A program made the position numbers and the translations under genes. A stretch of DNA of 64,000 nucleotides, taken from the NCBI RefSeq assembly GCF_002776525.5, contig NC_045435.1, positions 128,479,027 through 128,543,026 on the forward strand. The letters are read 5' to 3'. Under the pieces are notes generated by a model, which did no database searches, had not been told where the DNA came from, and worked only from the letters and a program-made list of their open reading frames with translations. The stretch comes from Piliocolobus tephrosceles. Its lineage: Eukaryota > Chordata > Mammalia > Primates > Cercopithecidae. Positions 49,504 to 60,900 of this stretch are shown here, in pieces (the first letter of the stretch is position 1; every line of letters starts with the position of its first letter).

Positions 49504-51727
49504 CAGTTTTTATCTGAAGATATTTCCTTTCTCACCATAGTCCAGAAAGTGCTCCGGAATGTCCCTTCATAGATCTGTCCATGACAGTTTCCAAGCTGTG
49601 TAATATAAGGAAAACTTTTTCTATGTGAGACGATTACACATATCACAGAGTTGTTTCCTGGAAAGCTTCTTTCCAATTTTTGTCTGAGTCTATTTCCCTT
49701 TTCACCATCTTCATCAACATGCTCCTGAATATAATTGGTACCTGTTTCTCCAAAAGGGTTTCCCCGACGATGTATGAGAAGAGAGATATAACACTGTGAC
49801 TGGAATGCACACGTCACAAGCAGTTCCTTGGAAAGCTTCTCTCCAGTTTTGATCTGAACGTATTTCCTTTTTCACCATTAGCCTCAAAGTGCTTCCAAAT
49901 ATTCCATCACACGCTAAACACACACAGGGCTAGAAAACTGCTCAATGAAAAGAGAGGCTTATCTGAACGAGAGGAAAAAAGACGACACAGAGTAGTTTCA
50001 CAGAAAGCTTCCTTGTGGATTTTACCTGAGGATATTTCTTTCTCCATATTCCAAGGATCGTTCCCAAATGTCCTTCCTCAGATTAAATAGAAAGAGTGAT
50101 TTCAAGCTGCTCAATCAACAGAATGGTTTAACGGTATGAGACAAATACACAGATCCCAAAACAGTTGCTCAGAAAGTTTCTTTGCAGGTTTCATCGGAAT
50201 GCGATTCCTCGCTCACCAGAAGCATCTGGGCATCACAAAATATCCCTTCACAGATTCTGCAAAGACAGAGTTTCAAAACTGGGCAACAAAGAGTAAGCAT
50301 TAACACTGTGAAGTGAATGCACATATTATAGAGCAGATTCTAAAAACGCTTCTTCCTCGATTTCATTTCAGTATATTTCACTATTCGCCATAATCCTCAA
50401 TGCATTTCAAAATATCACTTTCTCGGTTTCACAGGAACAGTGTTCAAACGTTGCCTTGTGGGAAAAGAGGTATAACTCCTAGAGTGGAATGCATACATCA
50501 CAAAGCAGTTTCTCAGAAAGCTTCTATCCAGTTTTATCTGAAATGTTCTCCTCTTTTACCATTGGCTTCAATGTGCTCACTAATGTCCCTTCATGAATCC
50601 ATGCATTACGGAGTTTCCAAACTGCGTAATAAAAAAAAAGTTCAACTATGCACGATGAATAAATATATCTAACACAAAGCAGTTTCACAGAAATCTTCTT
50701 TCCAGCTTTTGTCTGAGGATATTTCCTTTTTCACCATAGCCGTCGCTATACCCCTGAATGTCTTTGGGTAGCTCTTTCTCCAAAAGGGATTCTGGAATCC
50801 TCTAGGAGAGGAAAGGTATATTTCTGACAGTGGAATGCACATGTCACAAAGCAGCTCCTCGGAAAGCTTCTCTCCAGTTTCTCTTTGAAGACGTTTCCTT
50901 TCTCACCGTAAGCCTCAAAGTGCTCCTGAATACCCTTTCACAAACTGAAGAATACAGTGTTATAATACTGCTCAATGAAAAGTGTAGCTTAACTGTGTGA
51001 GCGGAATTCACGTGACACAGAGCAGTTTCACAGAGGGCTGCCTTCTGGTTTCTCTCTGAGGATATTTCTTTTTCAGGATATTCTAAAGAGCGTTTCCAAA
51101 TGACCTTTCTCAGATTCCACAGAAACAGTGATTTGAAACTCCTCATTCCAAAGAATGATTTAACTCTATGAGATGAATACAAACATCACAAAACAGTTGA
51201 GCAGAAAGCTTTTCTCCAATTTTCGATGGAAGACATTTCCTTGTTCGACACAGGAATCTGGTTGCTACATAGTATCTCTTCGCAGAACCCTCAAGAACAA
51301 CTTTCCAACTGGGAACTATAGAGGAAGCTTTAACCCTGTGAAAATAATGGACATGTCAGAGAACAGTTTCTTCGAGTGCTTCTTTCTCTTTTTTAGTCGA
51401 CGACAATTTACTTTTTGCCATAGTCCTCAATGTGCTCGGAATACCACTCTTTTTGTTTTACTGGAACAGTGTTCAATCGCTGCCTTATGAGAAGGAAGTT
51501 ACAACTCCCTGATTGGAATGCTCATATCATGAAGCAGTTTCTCAGAGAGCTTATTTCTAGTTTTTATCTCACTATATTTCCTCTTTCACCATAGGCCCAA
51601 ATGTGATCCCAAATATCCTTTCACGGATAAATCCATGAGGGAGTTTCCAAGCTGTGTAATGCAAAGAAAGCTTCATCTCTGGAAGATGATTAAACAGCAA
51701 AAAGCTGATTTACAGAAAGCTTCTTTC
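49504..51727 (+). repeat. Alphoid HOR copy C5, complete 13-mer
   Basis: Regular unit of 2224 bp. It is the close paralogue of copy A4 (8962-11188), with matching positions offset by about 40,541 bp. Confidence 0.9.
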
Positions 51728-53705
51728 CAGTTTTTATCTGAAGATATTTCCTGAAGATTATCTGAAGATTTTTCACTATAGTCCAGAATGTGCTCCCAAA
51801 GGTCTCTTCGTGGATCCATCCATGACAGCTTCCAAGGTGCATAATGTAAAGAAAGCTTTACTATGAGAGATGATTACACATATCGCAGAGTAGTTTCCTA
51901 CAAAGCGTCTTTCCAGGTTTTGTCTGAGGCTGTTTCCTTTTTTCACCATTGGCATCAACATGCTCCCGAATATCACTTGGTACCTGTTTCTCCAAAAGGG
52001 TTTCCCCAATGCTGTAAGAGAATAGAAGTATAACACGGTAACTGGAATGCACACATCACAAACCAGTTCCTCGGAAAGCTTCTCTCCAGTTTCGGTCTGA
52101 ATATATTTCCTTTTTCACCGTTAGCCTCAAAGTCCTACCGAATATACACAGGGTTAAAAAACTGCTCAATAAAAAGAGAGGCTTAATCGAGCGAGAGGAA
52201 TGAAGATGGGCAGTTTCACAGAAAGTTTCCTACTGGATTTTTCTGGAGGATATTTATTTCTTCATATTCTAATGATCGTTCACAAATGTCCTTCCTCAGA
52301 TGCCACAAAAAGAGTGACTTCCAGTTGCTCAATCCAAAGAATTGTTTAACTCTTTGAGACGAATACACTCATCCAAAAGCAGTTGCTCAGAAAGTTTCTC
52401 TGCAAGTTTCATCAAAAGACATTACCTCACTCACCACCAGCCTCTGGGCGTCACTAAATATCCTTTCACAGATTCTGCAAAGACAAGAGTTTTGAAACTG
52501 GGCAACATAGAGTAAGCATTAACACTGTGAAGTGAATGCACATATCATAGAGCAGATTCTTGGAATGCTTCTTTCTCGAATTTATTTCAGAATATTTCAC
52601 TATTCACCATAGTCCTCAATGTGAATCGAAATATCACTTTTTCGGTTTCACAGGAACAGTGTGCAAACACTGCCTGGTAAGAAAAGAGGTATCACTCCCT
52701 GAGTGGAATGCATACATCACAAAGTAGTTTCTCAGGAAGCTTCTATCCAGTGTTTATCTGAAGATATCTCCTCTTTCACCATAAGGCTGAATGTTCTCCA
52801 GAATGTCGCTTTGTGGATCCATGCATGACGGAGTTTCCAAACTGCGTAATATAAGAAAAGTTTTAATTATGCAAGATGAATAAATATATCTAACACAAAG
52901 CAATTTCACAGAAATATTCTTTCCAGTTTTTGTCTGAGGATATTTCCTTTTTCACAATAGCCTATCCTATACTCCTGAATATCTATTTTGTAGCTTTTTC
53001 TCCAAAAGAGTTTCCAGAATCCTCTAGGAGAAGAAAGGTATATTTCTGTGAGTGGAATGTACACGTAACAAAGCAGCTCCTCAGAAACGTTCTCTCCAGT
53101 TTCTGTCTGAAGATGTTTCCTTTCTCACGATTAGCCTCAAAGCCCCCCAGAATATCCCTTTGCAGACTAAACAAAAACAGTGTTATGATACAGCTCAATG
53201 AAAAGAGAAGCTTAACTGAACGGAATTCATGTGACACAGAGCAGGTTCACAGAAAGATTCCTTCTGGTTTCTATTTGAGGTTATTTCTTTTCAGGATATT
53301 CTAAACAGCGTTTCCAAATGTCCTTTCTTGGATTCCACAGAAACAGTGATTTCTAACTGCTCAATCCAAAGAATGATTTAATGCTATCAGATGAATACAA
53401 GCATCACAAAAGAGTTGCATGGAAAGATTCTCTCCGATTTTCGATGGAACACATTTCCTTGCTCGACACAGGATTCCGGTTGCTACTTACTATCCCTTCC
53501 TAGGAACCTCATAGACCGACTTTCAAACTGGGGAATGTAGAGGAAGCTTTAACCCTGTGAAAAGAATGGACATGTCAGAGAGCAGCTTTTTTGAGTGCTT
53601 CTTTCTGTTTCTTTTGGGCGACATTTGACATTTTGCTGTAGTCTTCAATGTGCTCCGAATATTAACTCTATGAGATGAACACAAACATCACAAAAGAGTT
53701 GCGCA
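51728..53705 (+). repeat. Alphoid HOR copy C6: monomers 1 to 12, then a stray end of monomer 10
   Basis: Monomer 1 begins with a short tandem echo of tatctgaagat (about 51741-51772). Monomers 2 to 12 follow. At about 53662 monomer 12 (ccgaatat) is joined to 44 bp of monomer 10 end (taactctatgagatgaac to gttgcgcag), which leads into J3. The stretch 52950-53340 is the inverted relative of 20940-21410. The stretch 53355-53660 is the inverted relative of 56640-56940. Confidence 0.87.
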
Positions 53706-53712
53706 GAGAAAC
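53698..53712. other. Orientation switch J3: forward monomer 10 joined to reversed monomer 4
   Basis: Forward gagttgcgcag (monomer 10 end) passes into agaaacgttctgag (reversed monomer 4 end). Reverse-complemented, this equals J1 at about 20918 except for a few substitutions over about 60 bp. Confidence 0.9.
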
Positions 53713-54384
53713 GTTCTGAGGAACTACTTTGTGATGTGTGTAGTCGTCTCCCAGAAGTAAGCCATTCTTTGGATTGAGCCACTTGAAATCACTGTTTTTG
53801 TGGAATCTGAGGAAAGACATGTGGGAACGATCCTTAGAATATGGAGAAAGAAATATCCTCAGGTAAAATCCAGAAAGAAGCTTTCTGTGAAACTACTCTG
53901 TGTTGTCTTAATTCCTCTCACTCAGTTAAGCCTCTCTTTTCACTGAGCAGTTTTCTAACCCTGTGTATGTTTAGCATGTGATGGGATATTCGGGAGCATT
54001 TTGAGGCTAACAGTGAAAAAGGAAATATGTTCAGACCGAACCTGAAGAGAAGCTTTCCGAAGAAGTGCTTTGTGATGTGTGCATTCCAGTCACCGCGTTA
54101 TACCTTTCTTCTCATACAGCATCGGGGAAACCCTTTTGGAGAAACAGCTACCAAGTGATATTTGGAAGCATGCTGATGCCGATGGTGAAAAGGGAAATAA
54201 CCTCAGACAAAAACTGGAAAGAAAGCTTCTAGGAAACTACTCTGTGATATCTGTAATCATCTCACATAGATAAACTTTCTTTAAATTACACAACTTGGAA
54301 ACTGTCATGGAGAGATCCACGAAGGGACATTTGGAGCACATTCTGGACTATGGTGAAAAAGGAAATATCTTCAAATAAAACCTG
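53706..54384 (-). repeat. Alphoid HOR copy D1, partial: monomers 4 to 1
   Basis: Starts at J3 in the end of monomer 4 and continues 3, 2, 1 (679 bp). It mirrors forward copy A10, which also holds monomers 1-4 next to the switch. Confidence 0.88.
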
Positions 54385-56339
54385 GAAAGAAGCTTTCTGT
54401 GAATCTGCTTTTTGCTATGCTTATTCATCTCACATACATGAAGCTTTCTTTACATTATGCAGCTTGGAAACTCCCTCATGGATGGATCCTTGAAGGGATA
54501 TTTCGGATCACATTCGAGCCTATGGTGAAATAACAAATACAGTCAGATAATAACTGGAGAGAAGATTTCTGAGAAACTGCTTGGTGATCTGTGCATTCAA
54601 CTCAGGGAGTTATTACTTTCTTCTCATCAGGCACAGTTTGAACACTGTTCCTGTAAAACCAAAACAGTGATATTCTGAGCACATTGAAGACTATTGTAAG
54701 AAGTGAAATGTCGTCCAATATAAAACAGAAAGAAGCACACAAAGAAAATTGTTCTCTCACCTGTCCATTATTTTCACAGGGTTAAAGCTTCCTCTATATT
54801 TCCCTGTTTGAAAGTCAATCATCGACGTTCTGTGAAGGGTTAGTAAGTGGCGACCGGAGGCCTGTGTGAGGCAAGAAGATATCTTCCATCGAAAATCGGA
54901 GAGAAGCTTTCTGTGCAACTCTTTTGTAATGCTTGTATTCATCTCATAGCGTTAAAGCATTCCTTGGATTGAGCAGTTTGAAATCACTGTTTCTGTGGAA
55001 TCTGAGAAAGGACATTTGGAAACACTCTTTAGAATATCCTGAAAAAGAAACCTCAGAGAGAAACCAGAAGGAAGCTTTCTGTGAAACTGTGCTGTGTCTC
55101 GTGAATTCTGCTCACACAGTTAAGCTTCTCTTTTCATTGAGCTGTATCATAACACTCTCTTTGCTTAGTCTGGGAAGGGATACTCTGGAGCGCTTAGAAG
55201 CTTATGGTGAGAAAGGAAACGCCTTCCCACAGAAACTGGAGAAAAGCTTTCTGAGGAGCTGCTTTGTGATGTGTTCACTCCACTCACAGAAATATACCTT
55301 TCTTCTCCTAGAGGATTCCACAATCCCTTTTGGAGAAACAGCTGCCAAGAGATATTCGGGATTATAGCGATGACTATGGTCAAAAAGGGAACATCCTCAG
55401 ACAAAAACCGGAAAGCAGATTTCTGTGAAGCTGCTTTGTGTTAGACATATTTCTTCATCTCGTATAGTTAAACCTTTAATTGTATTACGCAGTTTGGAAA
55501 TTCCGTCATGCACAGATCTGCGAAGGGCATTCAGGAGCACATTTAGGCCTACTGTGAAAGAGGAGATATCTTCAGATAAAACTGGATAGAAGCTTTCTGA
55601 GAAACTACTTTGTGATGTATGCATTCCACTCAGGGAGTTATACCTCTTTTCTCACAAGGCAGTGTTTGAACACCGTTCCTGTGAAACCGAAAAGGTGATA
55701 TTTCAAAACGCCTTGTGGACTATGTCAAGTAGTGAAATATACTGAAAAAAAAAATCGAGGAAGAATCGTTCCAAGAATCTGCTCTCTGATATGTGCATTC
55801 ACTTCACAGAGTTAATGCTTACTATATTTTGCCCAGTTTCAAAACTCTGTCTTTGAAGAATCTGTGAAGGGATATTTAGTGATGCCCGGAGGCTCGTGGT
55901 AAGTGAGGAAATGTCTTCCGATGAAACCAGCAGTGAAAGGTTCTGAGCAACTGCTTTGCGAAGTGTTTATTCGTCTCATAGAGTTAAATCATTCCTTGGA
56001 TTGAGCAGCTTGAAATCACTGTTTTTGTGGAATCTGATGAAGGATATTTGGGAAGGATCCTTAGAATATGCAGCGTCGAGAAACCCTTTTGGAGAAACAG
56101 GTACCAAGTGATAATCAGGAGCATGTTGATGCCGATTTTGAGAAGGGAAATAGCCTCAGACAAAAACTGGCAAGAAGTTTTCTAGGAAACTACTCTGTGA
56201 TATGCGTAATCATCTCACACAGATAAAGCTGTCTTTACATTATGCAGCTTGGAAACTGTCATGGACTTATCCATGGAAGGACCTTCGAGAGCACATTGAG
56301 GACTATGGTGAAAATGGAAATATCTGCAGAAAAAAACTG
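54385..56339 (-). repeat. Alphoid HOR copy D2, lacking monomer 3
   Basis: Monomers 13 to 4. Then at about 56070 (ttagaatatg|cagcgtcgag) a jump goes directly into monomer 2, losing the rest of 4, all of 3 and part of 2. Length 1955 bp. Confidence 0.87.
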
Positions 56340-58737
56340 GAAAGAGGCTTTTTGTAAATCTGCTTTGTGCTATGCTTAATCATCTCACATACCTGAAGCT
56401 TTCTTTACATTGCAGTGCTTGGAAACTCCCTCGTGGATATATCCACAATGGGATATTTGGGATCACATTCGGTCCTACGGTGAAATAGGAAATGTAGTCA
56501 GATAAAACCTGGAGAGAAGTTTTCTGAGAAACTGCTTGGTGATTTGTGCATTCCACTCAGGCAGCTATAACGTTCTTCTCATAAAGCACAGTTTGAATTC
56601 TATTCCTTTAAAACCAAAAGAGTGATATTCGGAGCACATTGAAGACTACGGCAAAAAGTCAAATGTCGCTGAATAAAAAACAGAAAGAAGCATTCGAAAA
56701 AGCTGCTCTCTGACATGTCCATTGTTTTTCACAGGGATAAAACTTCCTCTACATTCCCCAGTTTGAAAGTCGGTCTTTGAGGTTCCTAGGAAGGGATAGT
56801 AAGTGGCAACCGGAATCCTGTGTCGAGCAATGAAATGTGTTCCATTGAAAATCGGAGAGAATCTTTCCATGTAACCCTTTTGTGATGCTTGTATTCATCT
56901 GATAGCATTATATGATTCTTTGGATTAAGGAGTTAGAAATCACTGTTTCTGTGGAACCTGAGAAAGCACATCTGGAAACTCTCTTTAGAATATCCTGAAA
57001 AAGAAATAACCTCAGAGAAAACCAGAAGGAAGCTTTCTGTGAAACTCCTCTGTGTCACGTGAATTCTGCTCACACAGTTAACCTTCTCTTTTCATAGGGC
57101 ACTATCATAGCACTGTTTTTGTTTAGACTGCAAAGGGTTATTTTGGAACCCTTTGAGGCTTATGGTGAGAAAGGAAACATCTTTAAATAGAAACTGGATA
57201 GAAGCTTTCTGAAGAACTGCTTTGTGACATGTGCGTTCCACTCACAGAAATATACCCTTCTACTCCTATAGGATTCCGGAATCCCTTTTGGAGAAAAAGC
57301 TACCAAGAGACATTGGGGAGTATAGGGATGGTTATGGTGGAAAAGGAAATATCCTCAGGGAAAAACTGGAAAAAATATTTCATTGAAACTACTTTGTGTT
57401 AGATATATTTATTCCTCTTGCGTAGTTAAAACTTCTTATATTACGCATTTTGGAAACTCCTTAATGCATGGATCCATGAAGGGACATTCTGGAGCACATT
57501 CAGGCCTATGGTGAAAGAGGAGATATCTTCAGATAAAAACTGGATAGAAGATTTCTGAGAAACTACTTTCTGATGTATGCATCCCAATCAGGGAGTGATA
57601 CCTCTTTTCTCACAAGGCAGTGTTTGCACACTGTTCCTATGAAACCGAAAAAGTGATATTTCAGTTCACATTGAAGACTATGGAGAATAGTGAAATATAC
57701 TAAATAAAATTGAGGAAGAAGCGTTCCAAGAATCTGCTCTATGATATGTGCATTCACTTCACAGTAGTAATGCTTACTCTATGTTGCCCAGTTTCGCAAC
57801 TCTGTCTTTTAAAATCTGTGAAAGGATATTTAGTGACTCCCGGAAGCTTGTGGTGAGCAAGGTAATGTCTTCTGATAAAACTTGCAGAGAAACGATCTGA
57901 GCAACTGCTTTGCGATGTGCGTATTTGTCTCATAGCGTTAAACCATTCTTTGGATTGAGCAGCTTGAAATCACTGTTTTTGTGGAATCTGAAGAAGGATA
58001 TTTGGGAATGATCCTTGGAATATGGAGAAATCTCTTCCAAAGAAACCTGCAGAGAAAGGTTCTGAGCAACTGTTTTGCGATGTGTGTATTCCTATCATAG
58101 AGATAAACCATTCTTTCAATTGAGGGGCTTGAAATCACTGTTTTTTTGGAATTGGAGGAAGAATATTTTGGAACGATTCTTTGAATATGGAGAAAGAAAT
58201 ATCCTCAGGTAAAATCTAGAAGGAAGCTTTCTGTGAAACTGCTCTATGTCGTCTTATTTCCTCTCACTCAGATAGGCCTCTCTTTTCATTGAGCAGTTTT
58301 CTAACCCTGTGTGAAATGAATTTAGCGTGTGATGGGATATTCGGAAGCACTTTGAGGCTAACGGTGAAGAAGAAAATATGTTCAGACCGAAACTGGAGAG
58401 AAGCTTTCTGAGGAACTGCTTTGTGACGTGTGAATTCCACTCACAGTGTTATATCTTTCTTCTCATACAGCGTCGGGGAAACCCTTTTGCAGAAACAATT
58501 ACCAAGTGATATTCGGGAGCACGTTCATGCCGATGGTGAAAAGGGAAATAGCCTCAGACAAAAACTGGAAAGAAACTTTCCAGGAAACTATTCTATGATA
58601 TGTGTAATCGTCTCACATAGAAAAAGCTTTCCTTACATTATGCATCTCGGAAACTGTCATAGACAGAACCACGAAGAGACCTTCGGGAGCACATCCAGGA
58701 CTAGGGTGAAAAAGGAAATATCTTCAGATAAAAACTT
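56340..58737 (-). repeat. Alphoid HOR copy D3, with monomer 4 partly duplicated
   Basis: 2398 bp. After monomer 4 (57890-58029) the sequence returns at about 58030 (ggagaaa|tctcttccaaag) to the monomer 5/4 boundary and reads monomer 4 again, adding about 170 bp. The monomers at 56640-56940 carry the same rare variants as 53355-53660 in inverse orientation. Confidence 0.87.
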
Positions 58738-60900
58738 GAAAGAAGCTTTCTGTGATTCTGCTTTTTGCTTTGGTTATTCATCTCACATAGATGAAGCTTT
58801 CTTTACATTACGCAGCTTAAAACTCCCTTGTGAATTGATCCGCAAAAGGATAATTGGGATCACATTCGGGCCTATGGTGAAATTACAAATAGAGTCAGAT
58901 AAAAACTGGAGAGAAGCTTTCTGAGAAACTGCTTGGTGATGTGTGTATTCCACTCAGTGTGTTATAACTTTCTTCTCATAAGGCAGAGTTTGAACAATGT
59001 TATTGTAAAACCAAAAGAGTGATATGCGGAACACATTGAAGACTATAGCAAAAAGTGAAATATCGTCCAATAAAAAACAGAAAGAAGCACTCGAAGAAAC
59101 TGATCTCTGGCAGGTCCATTCTGTTAACTGGGATAAAGCTTACTACATATTTCCCAGTTTGAAAGGCGGTCTTTGAGGGTTCTGTGAAGGGATAGTAAGT
59201 GGCAAGCAGAGGCCTGTGTGAGGCAAGGAAATGTCTTCCATCGAAAATCGGAGAGAACCTTTCTGCGCAACTCTATTGTGATGTTTGAATTCATCTCATA
59301 GCGTTAAATCATTCTTGTGATTCAGCAGTTTGAAATCACTGATTCTGTGGAATCTGAGAAAGGACATTTGGAAACGCTCTTTAGAATATCCTGAAAAAGA
59401 AATAATTCAGAGAGAAATCAGAAGGAAGCTTTCTGTGAAACTGCTCTGTGTCATGGGAATTCTGCTCACACAGTTAAGCTTCTCTTTTCATTGAGCTGTA
59501 TCATAACACGGTTTTTGCTCAGTCTGCGAAGGGATACTCTGGAGGTCTTTGAGACTTACAGTCGGAAAGGAAACGTCTTCAGATAGAAACTGGAGAGAAG
59601 CTTTCTGAGAAGCTGCTTTGTGACATATGCATTCCACTCACAGAAATATACCTTTCTTCTCCTAGAGGATTCCGGAATCCCTTTTGGAGAAAATGCTACC
59701 AAGAGATATTCGGGAGTATAGTGACTTATCTGGTGAAAAAGGCCATATGCATAGACAAATTTCAAAGAAGATTTCTGTGAAACTGCCTTGTGTTAGATAT
59801 ATTTATTCATCTCGCATAGTTAAAACTTTAATCATATTTTGCAGTTTGGAAACTCCGTCATGCACAGATTCGTGAAAGGACATTCTGGAGCACATTCAGG
59901 CCTACGGTTAAAGAGGAGGTATCTTCAGATAAAAACTGGATAGAAGCTTTCTGTGAAACTACTTTGTGATATATGCATTCCATTCAGTGAGTTATACCTC
60001 TATTCTCACAAGGCAGTGTTTGCACACTGTTCCTGTGAAACCGAAATTGTGATATTTCAAAACTCATTGAGGACTATGGTGAATAGTGAAATATACTGAA
60101 ATAAAATCGAGGAAGAAGCATTCCATGAATCCACTCTCTGATATGGGCATTCATTTCACAGAGTTAATGCTTGCTCTATGTTGCCCAGTTTCAAAACTCT
60201 GTCTTTGAAGAATCTGTTTAGGGATATTTAGTGACGCCTGGAAGCCTGTGGTGAGCGAGGAAACACCTTCCGATGAAACCTGCAGAGAAACTTCTGAGCA
60301 ACTGCTTTGCGATGTGTGTATTCATCTCAAGAAGTTAAATCATTATTTGGATTGAGTAGCTTGAAATCACTGCTTTTGTGGAATCTGAGGAAGGACATTT
60401 CGGATCAATCCTTAGAACATGGAGAAATAAATATCCTCAGGTAAAACCCAGAAGGAAGCTTTCTGTGAAACTGCTCTGTGTCGTCTTAATTCCTCTCACT
60501 CAGATGAGCCTCTCTTTTCATTTGGCAGTTTTCTAGCCCTGTGTATGTTTAGCATGTGATGGGATATTCGGGAGCACTTTGAAGCTAAAGGTGAAAAAGG
60601 AAGTGTGTTCAGACCGAAACAGGAGAGAAGCTTTCTGAGGAACTGCTTTGTGACGTGTGCATTCCACTCACAGTGTTATACCTCTCTTCTCATACAGCGT
60701 CGAGGAAACCCTTTTGGAGAAACAGCTACCAAGTGATATTCGGGAGTGTACTGATGCTGATGGTGAAAAGGGAAATAGCCACAGACAAAAATGGATAAAG
60801 CTTTCTAGGAAACTACTCTGTGATATGTGTAATCATCTCACATAGATAAAGCTATCTTTACATTATGCAGCTTAGAAACTGTTATGGATAGATCCACGAA
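58738..60900 (-). repeat. Alphoid HOR copy D4, monomers 13 to 1 (monomer 1 truncated)
   Basis: Close paralogue of copy B6 at an offset of 28,360 bp. Monomer 1 ends early at gatccacgaa (60900), where it is joined to monomer 12 of the next unit. Confidence 0.88.

Larger units (their letters stand above)
39087..53705 (+). repeat. Alphoid satellite block C, forward orientation
   Basis: About 14.6 kb of forward monomers in 13-mer order, carrying the window's Alu and two L1 insertions, plus a monomer 4-to-6 deletion near 45073. It ends at the composite junction near 53662-53705. Confidence 0.95.
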
